NCBI GenBank assembly: GCA_945982465.1
Contig: CAMFSB010000071.1
Coordinates: forward strand, 1 to 7,773
DNA: 7,773 bases
Origin: an uncultured Faecalibacterium sp.
Lineage (GTDB): Bacteria > Bacillota > Clostridia > Oscillospirales > Ruminococcaceae
Reading direction: 5' to 3'
Positions 1-5,899 of this stretch are shown piece by piece (positions within the stretch are counted from its first letter, which is position 1; every line of letters begins with the position of its first letter). A program made the position numbers and the translations under genes. A model generated the notes under the pieces. The model was not told the DNA's origin. It made no database searches and was given only the letters and a program-made list of their open reading frames with translations.

Positions 1-76
1 GCCATCCTGAAGTGTAGGCCCGGCGGCGGCATAGCCGCGCGGAACAAAACGGCCGGGCAGAAAGAAGTGTATCAAA

Positions 77-931
77 TTGAAGACTCTCGTTATTCTGCTC
101 CTGCTGCTGGCCGCGGCCTGCCTGCTGATTTGGAAAGGCCGCACAGGCCACCCTCTGCGCCCGCAGCTGGACGGCTGGCTGTATGCCCACCGCGGCTATC
201 ACTGCGGCCCGGCCGCGCCGGAAAACAGCCGCGCGGCGTTCCGCCGTGCGGTGGAACGGGGCTTTGGCGCGGAGTTTGACGTCCATCTGCTGGCAGACGG
301 CGGCCTGGCCGTGCTGCACGACTGCAGCCTGGAGCGCATGACCGGCGCACAGGGCGACGTGGAGGACCTGACCACGGCACAGCTGGCCGATTATACGCTG
401 GGCCAAAGCGGCGAGACCATCCCTACCCTGCAGCAAGCGCTGGATATCTTTGCCGGCCGGGTGCCGCTGATCATCGAGCTCAAGACCCGCGGCAACAACG
501 GCGCGGCTTTGTGCAAGGCGGGGTGCCCTGTGTTGGACCGGTACGGCGGCCCGTACTGCATCGAAAGTTTTGACCCGCGGGTGGTGCTCTGGCTCAAAAG
601 GCATCGGCCCGATATCCTGCGCGGGCAGCTCTCCTGCGATTTTCTGCGCCAGCGCAGCGGCCTGCCGCTGGGGCAGGCGTTCGGCATCACCTATTTGCTG
701 ACCAACCTGTTCACACGGCCGGATTTTGTCGCCTACCAGTTCCGCGACAGGCGCAACCTGGCGTTCCAGGCGTGTCGGCGGCTGTGGGGCGTGGCCGGCG
801 CAGTCTGGACGCTGCAAAGCAAGGCCGAGCTGGACGCGGCCCGCGCCGAGGGCCTGTGGCCGATCTTTGAGGGCTTTGACCCGGAGACCGGTGCGCCCCT
901 CGAAGCGGAGCAGCAGGCCCCGGCCGTTTAA
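77..931 (+). CDS. Membrane-anchored glycerophosphodiester phosphodiesterase (GDPD family)
   Basis: This 284-residue protein belongs to the GDPD family, which hydrolyses glycerophosphodiesters to glycerol-3-phosphate and an alcohol. Residues 3-19 form one hydrophobic helix (signal anchor), so the catalytic domain probably faces outside. Visible family landmarks are the HRG motif at 38-40, PEN at 48-50, the metal-site ExD at 66-68 (E66, D68), HD at 81-82, and the ELK strand at 134-136. SFDP (164-167), the late VWT strand (243-245) and FEGFDP near the C-terminus complete the TIM-barrel pattern. The start is TTG at 77, preceded by a weak purine-rich site AGAAAGAAG (59-67). No ATG or GTG lies between the upstream in-frame stop (32-34) and this TTG. 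The gene has its own terminator and no evident tie to the molybdenum genes downstream. The family call is firm; the exact substrate cannot be read from the sequence. Confidence 0.93.
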   Translation: MKTLVILLLLLAAACLLIWKGRTGHPLRPQLDGWLYAHRGYHCGPAAPENSRAAFRRAVERGFGAEFDVHLLADGGLAVLHDCSLERMTGAQGDVEDLTTAQLADYTLGQSGETIPTLQQALDIFAGRVPLIIELKTRGNNGAALCKAGCPVLDRYGGPYCIESFDPRVVLWLKRHRPDILRGQLSCDFLRQRSGLPLGQAFGITYLLTNLFTRPDFVAYQFRDRRNLAFQACRRLWGVAGAVWTLQSKAELDAARAEGLWPIFEGFDPETGAPLEAEQQAPAV

Positions 932-946
932 CAAGGCGGAGGAAAA

Positions 947-998
947 CCGCGCAAGCGCGAACGCCGAAAGGCCGTTCGCGTTTTGCGCGGCTTTGTGT
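947..998 (+). terminator. Rho-independent terminator after the GDPD gene
   Basis: A long hairpin starts 16 bases after the GDPD stop codon. The left arm (947-963) pairs with the right arm (973-990) through CCGCGC/GCGCGG at the base and CGCGAACG/CGTTCGCG near the top. AA/TT and a G-T wobble join the two blocks, with one bulged T. The tip contains CC-GAAA-GG. The T-rich stretch CTTTGTGT follows, which is weaker than a pure T run. It separates the GDPD gene from the molybdenum cluster. Confidence 0.75.
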
Positions 999-1410
999 GC
1001 TGTGCACTGAGTGGCTTCGCGCACCGGATCCATCGCGGCCATATTCACAGGCACCCACCTGGCTGTATGAAAAAATGGTTCCGCAACAGGGGAATGTGCA
1101 GAGGGAAACTTTTTCCGTGATAGCATAACCCGCGCCGAAAAAAGAACGGTTTCGTCATAAGAGCCAAAAAGCTGAAAAAACGGCCGTTTGCAGCGTGTGT
1201 TACTGTTTTTGCGCAAGAAATCCTGCATAAATAGCGCTGGATCGATTTTCAAAAAACGATCGGCCGTTTGCAAGGCGGGGTGCTTGGGATGGAACATTGT
1301 GTCACCGAAAACGGGCAGCCCGTTGCGGCGCGGCCGGATATCCGGATGCGGCTTGCGGCCCGCTATTTGCCGGAAGCCGAAGCTGTGGATATGGATAAGG
1401 AGAAACGACC
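999..1410 (+). other. Long leader/intergenic region upstream of the molybdenum cofactor cluster
   Basis: About 410 bases hold no recognisable full gene. The part from about 1040 to 1260 is visibly richer in A and T than the surrounding genes, with several A-tracts. Small dyads occur: GGAAA/TTTCC (1104-1116), CGAAA/TTTCG (1136-1154), TTGCGCAA (about 1209-1216) and a hairpin GATCG/CGATC with TTTT/AAAA inside (1240-1261). From 1310 to 1345 the DNA is strongly dyadic again. No convincing sigma-A promoter is visible, although the cluster's promoter should lie here because a terminator precedes it. I could not match the sequence to a molybdenum cofactor riboswitch by eye. Confidence 0.5.
1178..1324 (+). 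repeat. Three related AACGG...CCGTT dyads (candidate operator or RNA hairpins)
   Basis: Three similar dyads lie upstream of the cofactor genes. The first is a perfect 12 bp palindrome, AAACGGCCGTTT, at 1178-1189. The second contains CGGCCGTTTGCA at 1261-1272, an exact copy of the 12 bases at 1181-1192, 80 bp downstream; both copies are preceded by AAAAAACG. The third is AACGGGC-A-GCCCGTT at 1310-1324, a perfect 7+1+7 inverted repeat. All three are followed by GC-rich sequence beginning TTGC or TTTGC. This spacing could suit a DNA-binding regulator or a structured leader RNA. No regulator is known from the sequence. Confidence 0.4.
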
Positions 1411-1414
1411 ATGA
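1289..1414 (+). CDS. Possible small ORF (41 aa) overlapping the next start by ATGA
   Basis: An ATG at 1289 opens a 41-codon frame whose stop TGA (1412-1414) overlaps the ATG of the molybdopterin-binding protein gene in the classic ATGA arrangement. A purine-rich stretch, AAGGCGGGG, lies about 8 bases upstream of the ATG and is at best a weak ribosome binding site. The product would be hydrophilic and charged, ending in DMDKEKRP, with one Cys and no recognisable domain. It may be a leader peptide for translational coupling or only a chance frame in GC-rich DNA. The downstream gene has its own strong site inside this ORF, so coupling is not required. The dyads at 1310-1345 lie within it. Confidence 0.25.
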   Translation: MEHCVTENGQPVAARPDIRMRLAARYLPEAEAVDMDKEKRP

Positions 1415-2436
1415 AACTGATGAAAACCGAGGATGCCGTCGGGCAGGTGCTCTGCCATGACATAACCCAGATCATCAAAGGGGTGACCAAGGACGCGGTG
1501 TTCCGCAAGGGGCATATCATCCGGCCCGAGGATATCCCTGTGCTGCTCAGCGTGGGCAAAGACAACATCTATGTGTGGGAACATGACGAAACCATGCTGC
1601 ACGAGGACGAAGCGGCCGATATCCTGCGCCAGATCTGCCAGGGGGAGCACATGCACGCCACCGGCCCCAAGGAGGGCAAGATCGAACTGGTCGCCGACCG
1701 GGACGGCCTGCTGCTCATCGACCTGGAACGCCTGCGGGCGGTGAACAGCCTGGGCGAAATGATGATCGCCACGCGGCCGTCCGGGTTTGTGGTCAAAAAA
1801 GGCGATAAGCTGTGCGGCACCCGCGTGATCCCGCTGGTCATCGAAAAAGCGAAGATGGAGCGCGCCCGCCGGGCGGCGGGCGGCCGGCCGCTGCTGCAGC
1901 TGGCGCCGCTCAAGCCCAAAACGTACGGCCTGGTCACCACCGGCAACGAGGTGTTCTACGGCCGCATTCAGGACACCTTTACGCCGGTGATCGAGGCAAA
2001 GCTGGCGGAATACGGCTGCCGGATGGCCGCCCATGTGGTGCTGGACGACGACCATCAAAAGATCACCGCCGCCATTGACCGGATGCTGGCCGACGGCTGT
2101 GAGATGGTGCTGTGCACGGGCGGCATGAGCGTGGACCCCGATGACAAGACCCCGCTGGCCATCAAAAACACCGGGGCCAGCGTGGTCAGCTACGGCGCGC
2201 CGGTGCTGCCGGGTGCGATGTTCCTGGTGGCGTACACGGCCGACGGCCGGCCGGTCTGCGGCCTGCCGGGCTGTATTATGTATGCAAAGCGCACGGTGTT
2301 CGACCTGGCGCTGCCGCGGCTGCTGGCGGATGTGCCCGTTACCACGGAATGGCTGGCCGGCCTGGGCAACGGCGGCCTGTGCCTGAACTGTGCAGAATGC
2401 CACTTCCCCAACTGCAGCTTTGGCAAAGGAGTTTGA
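1411..2436 (+). CDS. MoeA-like molybdopterin-binding protein with C-terminal Cys cluster
   Basis: This 341-residue protein carries a MoCF_biosynth (MogA/MoeA-type) molybdopterin-binding domain from about residue 170 to 305. Landmarks are TTGNE (176-180), TGGMSVDPDD (236-245), LPGAM (266-270) and CGLPGC (283-288). The region before it (about 90-150) has a G-D-K and TRVIPLVI pattern that resembles clostridial molybdopterin-binding proteins encoded with Mo-enzyme genes. It is shorter than classical MoeA (about 400 residues), and I see no canonical MoeA N-terminal motif. The C-terminus ends in a Cys-rich tail, with C324, C327, C330, H331 and C335 in a C-x2-C-x2-CHFPNC pattern. The tail may bind metal or an iron-sulfur cluster. 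The start ATG has a clear AAGGAG (1397-1402) with an 8-base spacer. It is the first firm gene of the cofactor cluster, 3 bases from moaC. A role in Mo insertion or cofactor maturation is inferred. Confidence 0.88.
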   Translation: MKLMKTEDAVGQVLCHDITQIIKGVTKDAVFRKGHIIRPEDIPVLLSVGKDNIYVWEHDETMLHEDEAADILRQICQGEHMHATGPKEGKIELVADRDGLLLIDLERLRAVNSLGEMMIATRPSGFVVKKGDKLCGTRVIPLVIEKAKMERARRAAGGRPLLQLAPLKPKTYGLVTTGNEVFYGRIQDTFTPVIEAKLAEYGCRMAAHVVLDDDHQKITAAIDRMLADGCEMVLCTGGMSVDPDDKTPLAIKNTGASVVSYGAPVLPGAMFLVAYTADGRPVCGLPGCIMYAKRTVFDLALPRLLADVPVTTEWLAGLGNGGLCLNCAECHFPNCSFGKGV

Positions 2437-2439
2437 AGC

Positions 2440-2934
2440 GTGGAAAATCGGTTTACGCATATTGACGCCGGCGGCAACGCCGTGATGGTGGATGTAAGCG
2501 CCAAGCAGCCCACCAGCCGCACCGCTGTGGCCGTGGGACGCATTGCCATGAGCGCGGAATGCTTTGCCATGGTGGCGGAGGGCCGCGCCCAAAAGGGCGA
2601 TGTGCTGGGCGTGGCGCAGGTGGCCGGGATCATGGCAACCAAACGCACCAGTGATCTGATCCCGCTGTGCCATGGGCTGAACCTGACCAAAAGCGCCGTG
2701 GAATTCCGTCTGCTGGAACAGCAGCACGCGGTGGAGGCCGTCTGCACGGTGCGTTGCGGCGGCAAGACCGGTGTGGAGATGGAAGCGCTGACCGGGGTAT
2801 CGGTGGCGCTGCTGACCGTCTACGACATGTGCAAGGCCGTGGACAAGCGCATGGTGATCTCGGACATTCATCTGGCGGAAAAGCACGGCGGCAAAAGCGG
2901 CGATTTTTATTTCGGGGAGCAGGGCGATGACTGA
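2440..2934 (+). CDS. moaC: Cyclic pyranopterin monophosphate synthase MoaC
   Basis: MoaC catalyses the second step of molybdenum cofactor synthesis, converting 3',8-cyclo-7,8-dihydro-GTP (made by MoaA) to cyclic pyranopterin monophosphate in the cytoplasm. The 164-residue length is typical. Catalytic and binding residues of the family are in place: K52, the LCHGL motif with H78, GVEMEAL with E113 and E115, and the YDMCK motif with D129 and K132. These align one residue offset from the Escherichia coli enzyme. The start is GTG at 2440, supported by AAAGGAG (2425-2431) with an 8-base spacer, only 3 bases after the preceding stop codon. The last 8 bases overlap moaA, which implies co-translation with its partner enzyme. 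Confidence 0.97.
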   Translation: MENRFTHIDAGGNAVMVDVSAKQPTSRTAVAVGRIAMSAECFAMVAEGRAQKGDVLGVAQVAGIMATKRTSDLIPLCHGLNLTKSAVEFRLLEQQHAVEAVCTVRCGGKTGVEMEALTGVSVALLTVYDMCKAVDKRMVISDIHLAEKHGGKSGDFYFGEQGDD

Positions 2935-3883
2935 CCGGTTCGGGCGGAAAATCGAATATCTGCGCATCTCCATCACCGACCGGTGCAACCTGCGCTGCCG
3001 CTACTGCATGCCCAACGGCATCACGCTGGCGCGGCACGACGAGGTGCTGACCTACGAGGAGTTCCTGCAGGTGGCGGCCGCGGCGGTCGGGCTGGGCATT
3101 ACCCGGTTCAAGGTCACCGGCGGCGAACCGCTGGTGCGGCGCGGCTGTGTGGAGTTCATCCGGCGGCTCAAGGCGCTGCCCGGCGTGGAGCAGGTGACCC
3201 TGACCACCAACGGCCTGCTGCTGGCGCCGCTGGCGCCGCAGCTGGCGGATATCGGCGTGGACGGCGTGAATATCAGCCTGGACACGCCGGACCCCGCGGA
3301 GTTTGCGGCCATCACCGGCTTTGACCGGCTGGACTTTGTGCTGGCCGGCATTGATGCCTGCGTGGCGGCGGGCATCCGGACCAAGCTGAACTGCGTGCTG
3401 CTGGCCGGCTGCGAGGGCCGCGTTACGGCTATGGCCCGCTTTGCACAGGCCCGCCCGCTGGATGTGCGCTTTATCGAGGTCATGCCCATCGGCGAGGGGG
3501 CCGGCAGCGCCGGCCTTGGCCCGCAGCGGGCGCTGGAGCTGCTGCAAAGCGAATGGCCGGACCTGCACCCTGTGGCGGAAAAGCGCGGCAACGGGCCGGC
3601 GCATTATTACGCCAGCGCAGCGCTGACCGGGCGGATCGGAATGATCGACGCGGTGAGCCATACGTTCTGCGCCGCCTGCAACCGGGTGCGCCTGACCAGC
3701 ACCGGCATGCTCAAGCCCTGCCTGTGCTACGGCGAGGGCGCCGACCTGCGCGCCGTGCTGCGCACCTGCCCAAAACGGCTGCCAGCCGTGCTGCGGCAGG
3801 CCGTTTACAATAAACCACAGGCCCATTGCTTTGGCGGCGGAGCCGTTACCGAGCAAAAGGGCATGAGCCAGATCGGAGGATAA
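2927..3883 (+). CDS. moaA: GTP 3',8-cyclase MoaA (radical SAM)
   Basis: MoaA uses S-adenosylmethionine and two iron-sulfur clusters to cyclise GTP in the first step of molybdenum cofactor synthesis. The 318-residue protein has the N-terminal radical-SAM cluster motif C20-x3-C24-x2-C27, the SAM-binding TGGEPL at 64-69, and TTNG at 93-96. The C-terminal GTP-binding cluster has C248, C251 and C265 (FCAACNRVR...KPC). The chain ends in MSQIGG, so the conserved C-terminal double glycine needed by the family is present. All catalytic elements appear intact. The ATG overlaps moaC by 8 bases and has GGGGAG (2914-2919) 7 bases upstream, inside moaC. Length is at the short end of the usual range (about 320-340) without any evident internal loss. 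Confidence 0.97.
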   Translation: MTDRFGRKIEYLRISITDRCNLRCRYCMPNGITLARHDEVLTYEEFLQVAAAAVGLGITRFKVTGGEPLVRRGCVEFIRRLKALPGVEQVTLTTNGLLLAPLAPQLADIGVDGVNISLDTPDPAEFAAITGFDRLDFVLAGIDACVAAGIRTKLNCVLLAGCEGRVTAMARFAQARPLDVRFIEVMPIGEGAGSAGLGPQRALELLQSEWPDLHPVAEKRGNGPAHYYASAALTGRIGMIDAVSHTFCAACNRVRLTSTGMLKPCLCYGEGADLRAVLRTCPKRLPAVLRQAVYNKPQAHCFGGGAVTEQKGMSQIGG

Positions 3884-3890
3884 CAACACG

Positions 3891-4826
3891 ATGGGAACCG
3901 TCATTGCCATTTGCACCAGCCCCGCCCGCGGCACGCAGAAGCGGGCCGTGAAAAGCGCTTTTTTTGCGGCGGACTGGGGCATCCAGGGCGACGCGCACGC
4001 CGGCGGCTGGCACCGCCAGGTCAGCCTGCTCAGCGCGGATAAGATCGAGGCGTTCAACCAGCGCGGCGCGGGGGTGGAGCCGGGTGCCTTTGGCGAAAAC
4101 CTGGTGGTAAAGGGGGTGGACTTCCGCGCCCTGCCCGTGGGCACGCTGCTCCGGTGCGGCGATGTGCTGCTGGAGATGACCCAGATCGGCAAGGAATGCC
4201 ACAGCCATTGCGAGATCTATAAAAAAATGGGCGACTGCATCATGCCGCGGGAGGGTGTATTTGCCCGCGTGCTGGAGCCTGGCGTCATCCGTGTGGGGGA
4301 CGAAATGATCATTGCGGAGCGCACCGTGCCCCGGCCCTGGCAGGCGGCGGTCATCACCCTGAGCGACAAGGGCGCCCGCGGCCAGCGGGAGGATCAAAGC
4401 GGCCCCGCCATTGCCCAGCGCCTGAAAGCCGCCGGCTACGAAGTGGTGGAGCAGCTGCTGCTCGCCGACGAGCCGGCGCTGCTCCGCCAGCAGCTGATCC
4501 GCCTGGCGGACCAGCGCCAGCTGGATCTGATCCTGACCACCGGCGGCACAGGCTTTGGCCCGCGCGATACCACGCCGGAAGCAACCCTGGCGGTGGCCGA
4601 CCGCAACGCCCCCGGCATTGCCGAGGCCATCCGCGCCGCTTCGATGCAGATCACCCCGCGGGCCATGCTGTCGCGCGCGGTATCGGTCATCCGCGGCAAA
4701 ACGCTGATCATCAACCTGCCCGGCAGCCCCAAGGCCTGCATGGAGAGCATGGATGTGTTTTTGGATACCATCCCTCACGCGATGGGCCTTTTGCGCGGGC
4801 AGGTGCAGGACTGCGCCCGCAAATGA
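3891..4826 (+). CDS. MOSC domain - MogA/MoaB domain fusion protein
   Basis: This 311-residue protein joins two molybdenum cofactor domains. Residues 1 to about 142 are a MOSC domain, with GDAHAGGWHRQV (33-44), FGENL (67-71) and a Cys-rich KECHSHC...MGDC segment (C103, C107, C116). MOSC domains bind or transfer sulfur or Mo-cofactor in known members such as the Mo-cofactor sulfurase C-terminus. Residues about 150-311 are a MogA/MoaB-type domain, with ITLSDKGARG (155-164), TTGGTGFGPRD (216-226) plus TTPEAT (227-232), and LPGSP (276-280). That domain adenylylates molybdopterin before metal insertion. The gene lies 7 bases after moaA with GGAGGA (3875-3880) and a 10-base spacer. The domains are joined by a short segment rich in R and P (ERTVPRPW). 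Fusion would couple cofactor activation with binding or sulfuration; that link is inferred. No gene for molybdopterin synthase (MoaD/MoaE) is present here. Confidence 0.92.
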   Translation: MGTVIAICTSPARGTQKRAVKSAFFAADWGIQGDAHAGGWHRQVSLLSADKIEAFNQRGAGVEPGAFGENLVVKGVDFRALPVGTLLRCGDVLLEMTQIGKECHSHCEIYKKMGDCIMPREGVFARVLEPGVIRVGDEMIIAERTVPRPWQAAVITLSDKGARGQREDQSGPAIAQRLKAAGYEVVEQLLLADEPALLRQQLIRLADQRQLDLILTTGGTGFGPRDTTPEATLAVADRNAPGIAEAIRAASMQITPRAMLSRAVSVIRGKTLIINLPGSPKACMESMDVFLDTIPHAMGLLRGQVQDCARK

Positions 4827-4863
4827 CCCGCCCGCCGGGGCTGCCGGCCGCACCAAGTTACCG

Positions 4864-4878
4864 GCGTGTAAACCACGC
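4864..4878 (+). promoter_or_regulatory. Small inverted repeat in the 99 bp gap before modA
   Basis: GCGTG-TAAAC-CACGC forms a 5 bp dyad, and the motif TGTAAAC is nearly repeated as TGTAAAAC at about 4881-4887. The site lies between the stop of the MOSC-MogA gene and the modA ribosome binding site. It could be an operator for molybdate control or a chance dyad. It does not match the known Escherichia coli ModE site by eye. No clear -35/-10 pair is visible in the gap, so modA may be read from upstream. Confidence 0.2.
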
Positions 4879-4925
4879 TTGTAAAACAGTCCCCCTGAAA
4901 AACGGGAAAAAGGATCAAAAAATCT

Positions 4926-5828
4926 ATGAAACTCAAAAAGGTGACCGCACTGCTGCTGGCTGTCTGCATGGCCGGCGCGATCACCGGCTGCGGCGGCTCG
5001 GCGTCATCGACGCAGGCTGCCGGTGCCCGGAGCACGGGCGCGGCCCCGGCCGGCAGCACAGCGGGAAGCACGGCTGCAGACGGTGAGCCTCAGGGCGAGA
5101 TCATTGTGTTCGCCGCCGCTTCCATGACCGAAACGCTGGAGGAAATTAAGGTGGCCTACGAGGCCGCGCACCCGGGCGTGACCATCACCTGCAACTTTGA
5201 TTCGTCCGGCACGCTCAAGACCCAGATCGAGGAAGGCACCGCGTGCGACCTCTTTATTTCGGCCGGGCAGAAGCAGATGAACCAGCTGGACATCACGGCC
5301 GATCCCGCCATCAATACCGACGGGCTGGACTTTGCTGACCCGGCCACCCGTCTGAACCTGCTGGAAAACAAGGTCATCCTGTGCGTGCCCGACGACGCCC
5401 CGCGCGGCATCCAGAGTTTTGACGATCTGGCCGCTGCGTTCGGCGCGGGCGAGGTGCTGCTGGGCATGGGCAACAGCGACGTGCCCGTGGGCCAGTATAC
5501 CCAGAAGATCCTGGCCTACTACGAGTTGGATGAGCAGGCCCTTGCCAACGCCGGCCTGATCACCTACGGCACCAACGTCAAGAAAGCGACCACCCAGGTC
5601 TCCGAGGGAAGCGTGGACTGCGGCGTGATCTACTGCACCGACGCGTTCAGCGCCGGGCTGACCGTTGTGGACTACGCCACGCCCGAAATGTGCGGACAGG
5701 TCATCTACCCGGCCGCCGTGCTCAAGGACGCCCCGAACGCGGCGGCGGCTCAGGCATTCCTGGACTACCTGACCGGCGCCGAGGCAATGGCTGTTTTTGA
5801 AAAAGTCGGTTTCTCTGCTGTTGGTTGA
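4926..5828 (+). CDS. modA: Molybdate ABC transporter substrate-binding lipoprotein ModA
   Basis: ModA is the extracellular molybdate (and probably tungstate) receptor of the Mod importer. The 300-residue protein begins with a lipoprotein signal: charged MKLKK, a hydrophobic core, and lipobox ITGC with C22 as the lipidated residue. A flexible Ala/Gly/Ser/Thr linker runs to about residue 57. The binding domain follows, with FAAASMTETL (62-71), DSSGTL (92-97), DLFISAG (108-114), VPVGQYTQK (186-194) and VIYCTDA (234-240). These carry the family's ligand positions: S66, S93/S94, V187 or nearby, V224 and Y236. The ATG has AAAAAGGA (4907-4914) with an 11-base spacer. It lies 99 bases after the MOSC-MogA gene. 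The domain looks intact, although its transporter partner downstream is damaged. Confidence 0.96.
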   Translation: MKLKKVTALLLAVCMAGAITGCGGSASSTQAAGARSTGAAPAGSTAGSTAADGEPQGEIIVFAAASMTETLEEIKVAYEAAHPGVTITCNFDSSGTLKTQIEEGTACDLFISAGQKQMNQLDITADPAINTDGLDFADPATRLNLLENKVILCVPDDAPRGIQSFDDLAAAFGAGEVLLGMGNSDVPVGQYTQKILAYYELDEQALANAGLITYGTNVKKATTQVSEGSVDCGVIYCTDAFSAGLTVVDYATPEMCGQVIYPAAVLKDAPNAAAAQAFLDYLTGAEAMAVFEKVGFSAVG

Positions 5829-5838
5829 TCGAGCCTGT

Positions 5839-5872
5839 AGAGGGGGCGGTGCCCTGGTACACCGCCCCCTCT
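5839..5872 (+). other. Perfect 13 bp hairpin between modA and the modB-modC remnant
   Basis: AGAGGGGGCGGTG (5839-5851) pairs perfectly with CACCGCCCCCTCT (5860-5872) across an 8-base loop. It starts 11 bases after the modA stop codon and ends 11 bases before the purine-rich ribosome binding site (5884-5893) of the next ORF. No T run follows, so it is not a classical intrinsic terminator. It more likely protects the modA message from 3' decay or lowers expression of the downstream permease, as in other ABC operons where the binding protein is made in excess. The structure is seen; the role is inferred. Confidence 0.7.
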
Positions 5873-5899
5873 GTGCTTGGATCGGGAAGGGAGAAAGCA

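Noticed and set aside
999..1410. Molybdenum cofactor riboswitch in the leader
   Set aside because: The position would suit one, but I could not recognise the conserved core by eye, so I do not call it. A covariance-model search would decide.
1188..1460. 90-codon + frame across the leader
   Set aside because: It overlaps the start of the MoeA-like gene out of frame, is rich in basic residues and Cys, and lacks a good ribosome binding site.
1363..2988. Long minus-strand open frame opposite the MoeA-like gene and moaC
   Set aside because: It is rich in His, Arg, Ala and Gln, has no recognisable domain, and lies opposite two clear family proteins. Long antisense frames are expected in GC-rich coding DNA.
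2630..4192. Long minus-strand open frame opposite moaC, moaA and the MOSC domain
   Set aside because: Low-complexity composition without motifs; the + strand genes here have intact catalytic motifs.
3846..4856. Minus-strand open frame opposite the MOSC-MogA gene
   Set aside because: No recognisable domain; it is a shadow of a well-supported gene.
5825..5899. TTG start at 5825 for the modB-modC ORF
   Set aside because: It would overlap modA, has no ribosome binding site of its own, and would translate through the 13 bp hairpin. ATG 5900 has a good site and fits the ModB N-terminus.
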